Shown: piece by piece, positions 6,707-13,862 of the stretch
How positions within the stretch are numbered: position 1 is the first letter of the stretch
How the letters are laid out: each line of letters begins with the position of its first letter
NCBI RefSeq assembly: GCF_000278725.1
Contig: NZ_ALCA01000120.1
Coordinates: 1-21,982, forward strand
DNA length: 21,982 nt
Direction: 5' to 3'
Source: Actinomyces sp. ICM47
GTDB taxonomy: Bacteria > Actinomycetota > Actinomycetes > Actinomycetales > Actinomycetaceae
Program-made: the position numbers and the translations under genes
The notes under the pieces: generated by a model
Seen by the model: only the letters and a program-made list of their open reading frames with translations
Databases searched by the model: none
Told to the model about the DNA's origin: nothing

Positions 6707-8287
6707 ATGACCTCAGTGATTGATATCCGTCCGTCCATCGATCCGATCCCGCTCGTGCGTGCCCTGGCAGGCCTCGAGGTCCAGGGGTTCTACGGCGCGG
6801 ACGGTGCCCCCACGCCGCTCGACACCGCCGACCTGGCGATCTCGGGCGTAACCGTTTCCTCCGATGACTGCGAATCCGGCTGGATGTTCGTGGCGATCCC
6901 CGGCCTGACCCAGCACGGCATCCGCTTCGCCCACGCGGCCATCGAAGCCGGTGCCACCGTGATTCTCACGGATGAGGCCGGCCGCGAGCAGGCCAGTGAA
7001 CGAGGCTTGGGCGTGCCGGTCGTTCAGGTGGCTGATCCGCGAGGCATCGTCCCCGCCCTGTGTGACAACGTCTACTCGGCCCCGGCCTCGCGCCTGACGA
7101 CCATGGCCGTGACGGGCACGAATGGCAAGACGACGACCTCGTACCTGATGCGCGCGGCCATCGCCTCGCGTTTCCCCGAGGCTTCCCTGTGCGGCACTGT
7201 CGAAACCCACGTCGGGCCAATCTCGTTCGAGGCCGTGCGCACGACCGCCGAGGCTCCCGTCATCGCCCGCTTCCTGGCCGCGACCGAGCAGTACGGCTGC
7301 GGTGCCGGTGTTATCGAGCTGTCGGCGCACGCCCTGTCCCTGCACCGCGTCGACGGCATCGTCTTCGACGTCGCCGCCTTCACGAACCTGCAGCACGACC
7401 ACCTGGACTACTACGGCGACATGGAGCACTACTTCGCTGCCAAGGCCCTGCTGTTTACCCCCGAGCACTCCCGCGCCGGCGTCGTGTGCGTCGACGACGA
7501 ATGGGGTCGTCGCCTGGCGAAGCAGGCGACCGTACCGGTGACAACCGTGTCAGCCCTGACGAGCGAAAGCGCCGACTGGCAGGTCCGTGACATCGCGCCA
7601 GACCAGTCCATCGGGCGCACGGTCTTCACGCTCGTCGACCCCACCGGCACCGGCCACCGCGTTGCAATGCCCATCCTGGGTGAGGTCAACGTCCAGAACA
7701 CCGCGGTCGCCATCGTGTCCGCGGTGACCCTGGGCATCGACCTGGCCGACGTCATCACGTCCGTCGAAAATGCACCCCAGATCCCCGGACGCATGGAGAA
7801 GGTCAACCCGACCCCCGGTGCCCAGCCCCTCGTGATCGTCGACTACGCGCACACCCCCGAGGCTCTCGAGTGGACGCTGCGCTCAACGCGCGAGCTGACC
7901 CCCGGCAAAGTCGTCATCGTCTTTGGCACCGACGGCGACCGCGACGCGACCAAGCGTGAGCATTTGGCGCAGATCGCGGCACGCGAGGCCGACATCCTGT
8001 GGGTCACGGACGAGAACCCGCGCACCGAGGATCCTCAGTCTATCCGTGACTATCTGCTGCGTGGCATCGCCTCCGTGCGCCCCGGCATGGAGGACGTCAC
8101 CGAGGTTACGACGTGCCGACGCGACGCCGTGCGCCGCGCCATCCTGGCGGCCAAGCCCGGCGACACCGTCATCATTACGGGCAAGGGCGCTGAGTGGTAC
8201 CAGGAAATCCAAGGAATCCACCACCGCTACAACGACGTGCCCGCCGCCGCCGAGGTCCTCGCCTGCGACGTCCGCTCCCACGAGTAG
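6707..8287 (+). CDS. murE: UDP-N-acetylmuramoyl-tripeptide synthetase, MurE family
   Basis: The 526-residue protein has the three-domain Mur ligase layout: an N-terminal UDP-binding domain, a central ATPase domain with the P-loop TGTNGKTTT at 136-144 and the lysine that is carbamylated in the family (K246, in AAKALLF), and a C-terminal domain. MurE adds the third stem-peptide residue (meso-diaminopimelate, lysine or, in some actinobacteria, ornithine) to UDP-MurNAc-Ala-Glu in the cytoplasm. The substrate-recognition motif reads D435-E-N-P-R rather than the usual D-D-N-P-R of diaminopimelate enzymes, so the third-residue amino acid cannot be fixed from sequence. The gene stands alone, with no other division/cell-wall cluster genes adjoining. 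Start at 6707 is supported by the -10 box six bases upstream. Confidence 0.93.
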   Translation: MTSVIDIRPSIDPIPLVRALAGLEVQGFYGADGAPTPLDTADLAISGVTVSSDDCESGWMFVAIPGLTQHGIRFAHAAIEAGATVILTDEAGREQASERGLGVPVVQVADPRGIVPALCDNVYSAPASRLTTMAVTGTNGKTTTSYLMRAAIASRFPEASLCGTVETHVGPISFEAVRTTAEAPVIARFLAATEQYGCGAGVIELSAHALSLHRVDGIVFDVAAFTNLQHDHLDYYGDMEHYFAAKALLFTPEHSRAGVVCVDDEWGRRLAKQATVPVTTVSALTSESADWQVRDIAPDQSIGRTVFTLVDPTGTGHRVAMPILGEVNVQNTAVAIVSAVTLGIDLADVITSVENAPQIPGRMEKVNPTPGAQPLVIVDYAHTPEALEWTLRSTRELTPGKVVIVFGTDGDRDATKREHLAQIAAREADILWVTDENPRTEDPQSIRDYLLRGIASVRPGMEDVTEVTTCRRDAVRRAILAAKPGDTVIITGKGAEWYQEIQGIHHRYNDVPAAAEVLACDVRSHE

Positions 8288-8307
8288 CGGTAATAAACCT
8301 GTGAACT

Positions 8308-8351
8308 GGCGCGCCACGGGGGTCCCCATTCGACCCGCGCGGCGCGCCACG
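8308..8351. repeat. Two direct copies of an 11-bp GC-palindromic element upstream of der
   Basis: GGCGCGCCACG occurs at 8308-8318 and again at 8341-8351, a 33-bp period (about three helical turns), in the 79-bp gap before der. Each copy contains the 8-bp palindrome GGCGCGCC. The second copy lies just before the -10 box. This could be a repressor or methylation-sensitive site, or only local GC-rich repetition. Confidence 0.45.
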
Positions 8352-8354
8352 CCG

Positions 8355-8360
8355 TAGACT
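8355..8360 (+). promoter_or_regulatory. -10 box of der, leaderless configuration
   Basis: TAGACT followed by six bases and then the GTG start at 8367. There is no ribosome binding site in the interval, although GGGCGG lies directly before the start codon. Confidence 0.6.
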
Positions 8361-8366
8361 GGGCGG

Positions 8367-9920
8367 GTGAACGACTTCGATACGCAGCACGGCGCGACCC
8401 ACATTCCCGGGGACGACACAGCCGACGCCTACACCGCGGACCAGGCCCCGGCCTCGTCTGAGATGATCGACCTGACCGACGATGACGCTGCGGCCCGCGC
8501 CCGCGTCATGCGCGCCAACCTCGACCAGTTCGACCTGGATGACGAGGACTTGGCGCTGCTGTCCGGCGAGGTTGAGTTCGACGATTCCGGCGATGTCGCG
8601 GCGGGCCTGCCGGTCCTCGCCGTCGTCGGTCGACCCAACGTCGGCAAGTCCACGCTGGTGAACCGCATCCTGGGGCGCCGCGAGGCCGTTGTCCAGGACA
8701 CGCCCGGCGTAACGCGCGATCGTGTCTCCTACCCCGCTGAGTGGGCCGGGCGTGACTTCACGCTGGTGGACACGGGTGGCTGGGAAATCGACGTGAAGGG
8801 CCTGGATCGCTCGGTCGCCGAGCAGGCCGAGATCGCCGTGGACCTGGCCGACGCGGTCGTACTGGTCCTCGACGCGACGGTCGGTGTGACGGCGTCGGAT
8901 GAGCGTATCGTCGAGATGCTGCGCTCGAAGAAGAAGCCGATCATCCTGGCCGCCAACAAGGTCGATTCTCCCCTGCAGGAGGCTGACGCTGCCTACCTGT
9001 GGAGCCTCGGCCTGGGTGAACCCCACGCAATCTCCGCGCTGCACGGGCGTGGCACTGGTGACCTCCTCGACGTCGTCATGGATGTTCTGCCGGCAGAATC
9101 CGCCGTGGCCTCGGCGCTGCCCTCCGGTGGCCCGCGCCGCGTCGCCCTGGTTGGCCGTCCCAACGTCGGTAAGTCCTCACTGCTCAATTCGCTGGCTGGC
9201 GGCGAGCGCGTCGTCGTCAACGAGCTTGCGGGTACAACCCGCGACCCCGTCGACGAACTCATCGAGCTGGACGGACGTTCCTGGTGGTTCGTCGACACCG
9301 CCGGCATCCGCCGTAAGATGCACCGTACGACCGGCGCGGACTACTACGCGTCCATCCGCACGCAGGCCGCTATCGAGAAGGCTGAGGTCGCCCTGGTTCT
9401 CATTGACGGGTCCGCTCCCCTGACCGAGCAGGACGTACGCGTCGTCCAACAGGTCATCGACGCAGGCCGAGCGCTCGTCATCGTCACCAACAAGTGGGAC
9501 CTGGTGGATGAGGATCGCCAGAAGGAGATCAAGAACGAGCTGGAGCGAGAGCTGGTGCAGGTCCAGTGGGCACCGCGTATCAACCTGGCGGCCAAGACCG
9601 GCTGGCACACCAACCGCATCGTGCGCGCGCTCGACGCCGCCCTCGAGGGCTGGGAAACCCGCATCCCGACGGGCCAGCTCAACGCGTTCCTCGGCCAGCT
9701 CGTGGCCGCGCATCCGCACCCGCTGCGCGGAGGCAAGCAGCCCCGAATCCTCTTTGGCACGCAGGCGTCGAGCAAGCCCCCGCGCTTTGTCCTGTTTACG
9801 ACCGGGTTCCTGGATCCGGGCTACCGCCGCTTCATCGAGCGCCGCCTGCGCGAAACCTTCGGCTTCACGGGCACGCCCATTCAGATCTCGGTGCGTGTGC
9901 GCGAGAAGCGCCGCCGCTAG
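8367..9920 (+). CDS. der: Ribosome biogenesis GTPase Der (EngA)
   Basis: The 517-residue protein has two tandem GTPase domains: G1 motifs GRPNVGKS at 88-95 and from 263, G3 motifs DTGGW and DTAGI, and G4 motifs NKVD and NKWD. A KH-like C-terminal domain closes it. Der acts in 50S ribosomal subunit maturation. An acidic extension of about 85 residues precedes the first G domain; such extensions occur in actinobacterial Der, which in some genera is even fused to Cmk. Here cmk is encoded about 4 kb away on the opposite strand. The GTG at 8367 is chosen because a TAGACT box precedes it by six bases. The homologous core only begins near residue 80, so a later start cannot be excluded. Confidence 0.96.
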   Translation: MNDFDTQHGATHIPGDDTADAYTADQAPASSEMIDLTDDDAAARARVMRANLDQFDLDDEDLALLSGEVEFDDSGDVAAGLPVLAVVGRPNVGKSTLVNRILGRREAVVQDTPGVTRDRVSYPAEWAGRDFTLVDTGGWEIDVKGLDRSVAEQAEIAVDLADAVVLVLDATVGVTASDERIVEMLRSKKKPIILAANKVDSPLQEADAAYLWSLGLGEPHAISALHGRGTGDLLDVVMDVLPAESAVASALPSGGPRRVALVGRPNVGKSSLLNSLAGGERVVVNELAGTTRDPVDELIELDGRSWWFVDTAGIRRKMHRTTGADYYASIRTQAAIEKAEVALVLIDGSAPLTEQDVRVVQQVIDAGRALVIVTNKWDLVDEDRQKEIKNELERELVQVQWAPRINLAAKTGWHTNRIVRALDAALEGWETRIPTGQLNAFLGQLVAAHPHPLRGGKQPRILFGTQASSKPPRFVLFTTGFLDPGYRRFIERRLRETFGFTGTPIQISVRVREKRRR

Positions 9921-9930
9921 GGACACCTCC

Positions 9931-9995
9931 TGTGCATAGCTGACGCGCGCATCGCCCTATCCACAGGGGTGGTGCGCGCGTCGGCGTTATCCACA
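9931..9995. promoter_or_regulatory. Cluster of three DnaA-box-like nonamers with a 30-bp imperfect repeat
   Basis: The gap after der holds a perfect DnaA-box match, TTATCCACA (9987-9995), a one-mismatch copy CTATCCACA (9957-9965) exactly 30 bases earlier, and a weaker inverted one, TGTGCATAG (9931-9939). The two strong boxes sit inside a 28-base imperfect direct repeat (9942-9969 and 9972-9999), each followed by GGGG. There is no dnaA, dnaN or AT-rich unwinding element nearby, so this is not an obvious origin. It could titrate DnaA or regulate the downstream glycosylase gene. Confidence 0.5.
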
Positions 9996-10011
9996 GGGGG
10001 CACAGTGGCGT

Positions 10012-10041
10012 TTGCCCGAACGCGAGGGGAACGCGCAGGAT
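10012..10041 (+). promoter_or_regulatory. Promoter of the Tag-like glycosylase gene, leaderless configuration
   Basis: TTGCCC (10012-10017) and CAGGAT (10036-10041) are spaced 18 bases, and the ATG follows the -10 box after six bases. This decides the start at 10048 over an in-frame ATG at 10012, which would lie inside the promoter. Confidence 0.5.
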
Positions 10042-10047
10042 GGGGCT

Positions 10048-10686
10048 ATGAACGCCTCTGTTGAATGCCCGGTTTCCGTTCTCCTTCCCGATGGCCTGAC
10101 GCTGTGCGAGGACGGCCTCGTGCGTCCCACCTGGGCGTCCCACGACCGCCTCCTGCGTGACTACTACGACGACGAGTGGGGGGTGCCGGTCCACGACGAG
10201 GCCGGCGTGTTTGAACGTCTCGCCCTCGAAGGATTTCAGGCGGGCCTCTCGTGGCGCACTGTCCTCGCCAAACGTGAGGCATTCCGGGAGGCTTTCGGGG
10301 GCTTCAGCCCCGACGCCGTCGCCGCTTTCACTGACGAGGACATCGACCGCCTCGCATCCAACCCCGCCATTATCCGCAACCGCCGCAAGATCGAGGCTGC
10401 GATTATGAATGCGCGGGCCACGCTCGCTCTGCGTGACGTGGACGAGGCCCACTCCCCCGATGCCTCCCACCTGGGAGCGCTCGTGTGGTCGTATCGTCCC
10501 GAGGCCGACCCACGTCCGACCTGTGCGGACGAGGTTCCCGCAGCTCTACCCGAATCGCGTGCCCTGGCTGCCGATTTGAAGGCTCTCGGGTTCCGCTTCG
10601 TTGGACCCACAACGATGCTCGCTCTCATGGCCGCGATCGGCATCGTCAACACCGACATCGTGGGTACACACCGCCGACCGGTCTGA
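10048..10686 (+). CDS. tag: DNA-3-methyladenine glycosylase I-like protein lacking the zinc site
   Basis: The 212-residue protein matches Tag throughout: YDDEWGVPVHDE, LEGFQAGLSWRTVL, NPAIIRNRRKI and FRFVGPTTMLALMAAIGIVN. Tag excises 3-methyladenine from alkylated DNA. The conserved active-site glutamate in LEG and the tyrosine of DYYD are kept. The four zinc ligands of E. coli Tag (Cys4, His17, His175, Cys179) align here with Pro, Tyr, Asp and Thr, so the zinc snap joining the termini is lost as a set. The protein may be a zinc-free glycosylase of the same fold with altered substrate range. The gene seems to be transcribed alone; the start at 10048 is set by the -10 box six bases upstream. 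Confidence 0.88.
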   Translation: MNASVECPVSVLLPDGLTLCEDGLVRPTWASHDRLLRDYYDDEWGVPVHDEAGVFERLALEGFQAGLSWRTVLAKREAFREAFGGFSPDAVAAFTDEDIDRLASNPAIIRNRRKIEAAIMNARATLALRDVDEAHSPDASHLGALVWSYRPEADPRPTCADEVPAALPESRALAADLKALGFRFVGPTTMLALMAAIGIVNTDIVGTHRRPV

Positions 10687-10716
10687 CCCACATGTTCGCG
10701 CACTGTCGTTATCTGG

Positions 10717-10722
10717 CATGAT
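10717..10722 (+). promoter_or_regulatory. -10 box of the bPH2 gene, leaderless configuration
   Basis: CATGAT followed by six bases (ggaacc) and the ATG at 10729. A weak TTCGCG (10695-10700) lies 16 bases upstream as a possible -35. Confidence 0.45.
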
Positions 10723-10728
10723 GGAACC

Positions 10729-11241
10729 ATGGCACTTTCCAAGAAGCTCCTCAGTCAGGACGAGGTCGTCGTCCGCCACATGCACACCCATATCAAGGTC
10801 ATCCTGCCTCAGATCATCGGTGAGATTCTCCTGGTGCTCGCAGCCACCGTCGGTTCGTTCTACGTCCCGGAAGACTCGCGCTCCTGGGCGCTGCCGACCA
10901 TTTGGATCGTGGTTCTGATTCTGACGGTGCCCTTCCTGTTGATCCCGTGGGTCAAGTGGATCAGTTCCACCTACACGGTGACCACCAAGCGCATTATCAC
11001 CCGCAAGGGCGTCTTTACTCGCACGGGTCATGACCTTCCGCTCACGCGTATTTCCGACGTTCAGTTGGAAAAGAATGTCGACGACCGCCTGTTCGGCTGC
11101 GGCACGCTCGCCCTGCAGACCTCGGCGGACGATCCGCTGCTGCTGCGTGACGTCCCCAAGGTTGAGATGGTCCAGGTTGAAATCTCGAACCTGATCTTCC
11201 ACGATATTCAGGGAGCCATCGACGCGGATCCAACGAACTGA
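10729..11241 (+). CDS. Bacterial PH-domain (bPH2, former DUF304) membrane protein
   Basis: A 170-residue protein with two transmembrane helices at about 24-46 and 54-76, followed by a bacterial pleckstrin-homology-like domain (about 80-155). The latter shows the family pattern YTVTTKRIITRKGVFTR, HDLPLTRISDVQLEK and DRLFGCGTLALQTS. Proteins of this type are widespread in actinobacteria and their specific role is unknown; they are thought to be membrane-associated scaffolds. The start is supported by a -10-like CATGAT six bases upstream. It lies between a DNA repair gene and a DUF421 gene, each with its own predicted promoter, so an operon is not evident. Confidence 0.88.
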   Translation: MALSKKLLSQDEVVVRHMHTHIKVILPQIIGEILLVLAATVGSFYVPEDSRSWALPTIWIVVLILTVPFLLIPWVKWISSTYTVTTKRIITRKGVFTRTGHDLPLTRISDVQLEKNVDDRLFGCGTLALQTSADDPLLLRDVPKVEMVQVEISNLIFHDIQGAIDADPTN

Positions 11242-11275
11242 TCACACCACGCCAAACCGCGTCCCCACATGCGAA

Positions 11276-11281
11276 TAGACT
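11276..11281 (+). promoter_or_regulatory. -10 box of the DUF421 gene, leaderless configuration
   Basis: TAGACT followed by six bases and the ATG at 11288, in the 46-bp gap after the bPH2 gene. The hexamer is identical to the one before der. No Shine-Dalgarno is present. Confidence 0.6.
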
Positions 11282-11287
11282 GGTCTC

Positions 11288-12091
11288 ATGTTCGATGTTC
11301 ATGGTTTCGAAATGACGGTCTTTAAGCTCCTGATCGGTATCATCCTGATCGTCCTCCACCTGCGCCTCACGGGCAAGCAGCAGACGACCCAGCTGACACC
11401 GATCGACTTTATCGGGAACTTTATCCTCGGTGGCGTTATCGGCGGCGTCATCTACAACCACGCAATCTCGTTCGCGGAGTACATCAGCTTCCTGCTCGTC
11501 ACCTTTGGAATCATCTCCGGTCTGAACTACCTGACGTCGAAGTTCATGTCGACCCGCTCGCTCGTGATGGGAAAGGCGTACAGGATCATCGAGGGCGGGC
11601 GTTTTACTCAGGACGCGCTCGACAGCTCGGATCACAAGCTCGACCCAGTCGAGTTTCTCGCAGAGCTACGCGGCATGGGCATCTTTTCACTGAGCGACAT
11701 CAGCCTCGCACAACGCGAAGCCAACGGTTCGCTGACCGTTCGGCGCATGGATGAAGGCGACGTGAACTACCTCCTGGTGTCGAACGGTCAGATTGTCAGT
11801 GACAACATGGAGTTGGCTGGTCGTAGCGACAAGTGGTTGCGCGATGAGCTCGAGCAGGCGGGTGCGGGTGCCCTCGAGAATCTGTTCCTGGTTGAGCTTG
11901 ATGCTCATCGTCATCTCACCATCGTCGATCAATCGGGGCTGACGACTTCGTCGGCCATCTCCGATGCCGCTGTCGATGAAGTGACAACCGTGACCGAATT
12001 TGATGATCCTGGCACACAGACTGCCACGCTTGAGAATTTCATTCCCGCCGATGCGCAGCCGGACGAGGCGTCTTCGCAGACGAATAACTGA
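11288..12091 (+). CDS. DUF421 (YetF-type) membrane protein
   Basis: This 267-residue protein has three transmembrane segments at about 9-26, 40-57 and 61-82, then a cytoplasmic DUF421 domain. Recognisable family stretches are RLTGKQQTTQLTPIDFIGNFILGG, the R-S-L-V-M-G-K turn after the membrane part, and the ELRGMGIFSLSDISLAQREANGSLTV segment. In Firmicutes, YetF-type proteins are often encoded beside a DUF3290 partner; none is present here. The last 60 residues are acidic and low complexity. Function is unknown. A TAGACT box six bases before ATG sets the start, and a GC-rich hairpin at 12117-12148 probably ends the transcript. Confidence 0.86.
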   Translation: MFDVHGFEMTVFKLLIGIILIVLHLRLTGKQQTTQLTPIDFIGNFILGGVIGGVIYNHAISFAEYISFLLVTFGIISGLNYLTSKFMSTRSLVMGKAYRIIEGGRFTQDALDSSDHKLDPVEFLAELRGMGIFSLSDISLAQREANGSLTVRRMDEGDVNYLLVSNGQIVSDNMELAGRSDKWLRDELEQAGAGALENLFLVELDAHRHLTIVDQSGLTTSSAISDAAVDEVTTVTEFDDPGTQTATLENFIPADAQPDEASSQTNN

Positions 12092-12116
12092 CCGTCGCAA
12101 TAGTGTGTCGGTGTTT

Positions 12117-12148
12117 CCCCGGCCTCATCGCCATTGACGAGGCCGGGG
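12117..12148 (+). terminator. GC-rich hairpin terminator after the DUF421 gene
   Basis: CCCCGGCCTC (12117-12126) pairs perfectly with GAGGCCGGGG (12139-12148) across a 12-base loop, 25 bases after the stop codon. No T-run follows, as is common for actinobacterial terminators. Confidence 0.7.
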
Positions 12149-12207
12149 GTGCCCGGGTGGGTGTGTACCCGTTTGTGGCGGTATCGGAAGGGGCCGAACC
12201 GCCGAGG

Positions 12208-12243
12208 TAGGTCGAAATTATCCCCGTCGACAACTTCGACCTA
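12208..12243. repeat. 9-bp inverted repeat with 18-base spacer
   Basis: TAGGTCGAA (12208-12216) and TTCGACCTA (12235-12243) are perfect inverted arms. Inside them a TT/AA pair continues the symmetry after one mismatch. There is no adjacent gene start. It may be a protein-binding site, an RNA hairpin or the remnant of a recombination site. Confidence 0.5.
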
Positions 12244-12631
12244 GGGCACAGTTTAGCTCATGCACGCATATAAAATGATGCGCTTCACATCGCAACATAG
12301 CCGCGTTCACCTGCGTAATTCTGCGGATAATTGCTCACAAACTGCCATTTACCGAGGATGATACCCAGTTGATAGGCACATCACGTTTCGATAACAAAGA
12401 TTGTCCGACAAATTAAAATCGGGACAGAGGTCCCCCACGGTGCGCGAGCAGCGGGATTTGAGAACGCGGGATTAGCCCCAGGTACTGTGGTCGGCGGGTG
12501 ACGGAGTTCGTTGCTGCGGAGTTGGGAAACCGCGCACGCTACGCTCGGATTATCCAGATCATCCAACAGCACCTCATCTGGCCATGCTTTATCCGCACGT
12601 TAACCCGCTATTCCGAGCCTGGGCAGCCACG

Positions 12632-12756
12632 CCCACATACGGAACAGACGGCCCACGTGCGGAAGAGCCGGTTCACGTTCGAGCGAGGCACGGTACCTGG
12701 CCGCGAACACCCCCCGCCCACGTACGAAACAGGGGGTTCACATGCGGAACGCGTTG
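12632..12756. repeat. Degenerate array of five 20-bp units
   Basis: Units at 12632-12651, 12652-12671, 12672-12691, 12717-12736 and 12737-12756 share a core close to CCCACGTACGGAACAG-NN-GG, with TT replacing the first CC in the third and fifth. The first three are directly tandem and so are the last two; a 25-base segment separates the groups. All five contain CAC-R/G-T followed closely by CG. The units are too short and too diverged, with no spacers, to be CRISPR. Translation in any frame gives no known repeat protein. Confidence 0.55.
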
Positions 12757-12792
12757 GAGTCCACGTCGTTGTCGCACGTGGATGAGCAACAA

Positions 12793-12825
12793 AAATCGCG
12801 AGAACACTCAGTGTTCTCGCGATTT
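12793..12825 (-). terminator. Long perfect hairpin terminator of tRNA-Pro
   Basis: Arms of 15 bases (AAATCGCGAGAACAC and its complement) flank a three-base loop, five bases after the mature tRNA end. On the minus strand the stem runs into TTTTTG, giving a textbook intrinsic terminator that is also symmetric enough to act from the plus side. Confidence 0.85.
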
Positions 12826-12830
12826 CATCG

Positions 12831-12904
<74 letters not shown>

Positions 12905-12935
12905 TATTTAGTTCGTCGCCTCAGCGACCTGTAGA

Positions 12936-12965
12936 ACTATAGCGCACCTTTCGAATCGAGCGCAA
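12936..12965 (-). promoter_or_regulatory. Promoter of tRNA-Pro
   Basis: On the minus strand TTGCGC (12960-12965) and TATAGT (12936-12941) are separated by 18 bases, about 30 bases before the tRNA 5' end. A small GTCGC/GCGAC hairpin lies in the leader. Confidence 0.6.
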
Positions 12966-13060
12966 ACCGAGCAAAGTGGTCCGCGACACAGGATCGTGAT
13001 GGTTCCGTGTTCTCATCCTGCACACGGCACGTACGAACCAGTATCGTCCGTCGGAATACA

Positions 13061-13089
13061 GTGAGTACCCATAGGCATGGGTCTACACT
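13061..13089 (+). promoter_or_regulatory. Promoter with embedded inverted repeat before the small secreted-protein gene
   Basis: GTGAGT (13061-13066) and TACACT (13084-13089) are spaced 17 bases. Nearly the whole spacer is the inverted repeat ACCCAT-AGGC-ATGGGT (13067-13082), the right place for a repressor or a MerR-type activator. The likely leader is about 43 bases. Confidence 0.4.
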
Positions 13090-13138
13090 GTCGCTGGATC
13101 CCATTTGCCGTTGTTCCCCATTGGAAGGAACCGCCTCC

Positions 13139-13714
13139 ATGACGTCCCGTCGCTTTCTCTCACTCGCCGCAGCATGCGCCATCGGCACGATGGCACTCGC
13201 TGTCCCTACGCTGCCCGTGCAGGCCGCGCCGACCTCCGCTAGCACCATCGTTGCTGTCGCGTCAGTCGCCCCGCAGACCGACGCCGTCTCGGTGAACCCA
13301 GCCCCGGCCTCGTCCCACAACGTTCTCGCGCCCACGAGGCGCTTCCGCTACCACGGAGGCAGAGGAAGCAGCGACCCGGTCTTCGGGACGATTTCGGTGA
13401 TTATCTTTATCGGCGTGTGCGTCTGGAACGTATACAACCGTCGCAAGCGTACCCGGATCGCGCAGGAGCGGCTGCGACAGAACCCTCCCGCCTACGGAGG
13501 TCCCGCTGGGCCTCAGTATGGCGCGGTCGCCCCCACCTACAACGGCGGGGTTCCTTCCAGACCACAAGCGATGCCCTACCAGCCGAACGGCGGTGGCACA
13601 CCGATGATGCCAAACACCGGCTACGGGTATGGGGGCGCTCCCGGCCAGCAGGGCTACTATCCGCCCCAGCAGGGCGGACAGGGCTACGGCCAGTACCCGC
13701 CCACCTACCGCTAG
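13139..13714 (+). CDS. Small secreted or membrane-anchored protein of unknown function
   Basis: I do not recognise this 191-residue protein. It starts with a good signal peptide (MTSRR, hydrophobic 6-22, likely cleavage after VQA at 27-29). An Ala/Ser/Pro-rich extracellular stretch, one transmembrane helix at about 80-99 and a basic stop-transfer segment NRRKRTRIAQERLRQ follow. The cytoplasmic tail of about 80 residues is rich in Pro, Gly, Tyr and Gln. The start at 13139, not an upstream ATG at 13007, is chosen because of the signal peptide and the AAGGA ribosome site nine bases before it. It is monocistronic between tRNA-Pro and a shared terminator (13817-13847). Confidence 0.8.
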   Translation: MTSRRFLSLAAACAIGTMALAVPTLPVQAAPTSASTIVAVASVAPQTDAVSVNPAPASSHNVLAPTRRFRYHGGRGSSDPVFGTISVIIFIGVCVWNVYNRRKRTRIAQERLRQNPPAYGGPAGPQYGAVAPTYNGGVPSRPQAMPYQPNGGGTPMMPNTGYGYGGAPGQQGYYPPQQGGQGYGQYPPTYR

Positions 13715-13816
13715 AGTGCGCCCCTCACCCGGCCCGCCCACAACCGATGCAAACACGATGAGGGCATGCCGAACGACACCGGCATAAACGACCCTCAGTC
13801 CGCAAACAACAATGTC

Positions 13817-13847
13817 GAGGGGTCCGAGCGATACGCTCGGACCCCTC
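13817..13847. terminator. Bidirectional hairpin terminator between convergent genes
   Basis: GAGGGGTCCGAGCG (13817-13830) pairs perfectly with 13834-13847 around the loop ATA. It lies between the stops of the small secreted-protein gene and cmk. The minus-strand flank is T-rich (ATTGTTGTTT), so termination of the long scp-cmk operon here is well supported. Confidence 0.85.
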
Positions 13848-13862
13848 ACTGACGTTATGCGC

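Larger units (their letters stand above)
12092..12830. other. Gene-poor interval without a supportable CDS
   Basis: About 740 bases between the DUF421 gene and tRNA-Pro hold no open reading frame with recognisable family features or a convincing start. Contents in order: a terminator hairpin (12117-12148), a 9-bp inverted repeat (12208-12243), an AT-richer stretch (about 12244-12420) with a small palindrome TTGTCCGACAA (12401-12411), a short GGGAC/GTCCC hairpin (12421-12434), the 20-bp repeat array (12632-12756) and the tRNA terminator (12793-12825). Short frames on both strands (for example 12381-12572 minus, 12498-12785 plus) look spurious or degenerate. The base composition change could mark old foreign DNA or decayed genes. 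Confidence 0.6.

Noticed and set aside
8175..9044. 289-codon minus-strand frame across the murE/der junction
   Set aside because: It overlaps two well-supported genes and has no family features; a GC-driven shadow frame.
9931..9999. Replication origin
   Set aside because: There is no dnaA/dnaN, no AT-rich unwinding region and only two good boxes; at most a secondary DnaA site.
12632..12756. CRISPR array
   Set aside because: Units are directly tandem, diverged and only 20 bases, with no unique spacers or cas genes.
12498..12785. Possible short protein gene on the plus strand
   Set aside because: The first 30 residues look protein-like but the rest is translated 20-bp repeats, with no ribosome site or -10 box at the start; at most a gene remnant.
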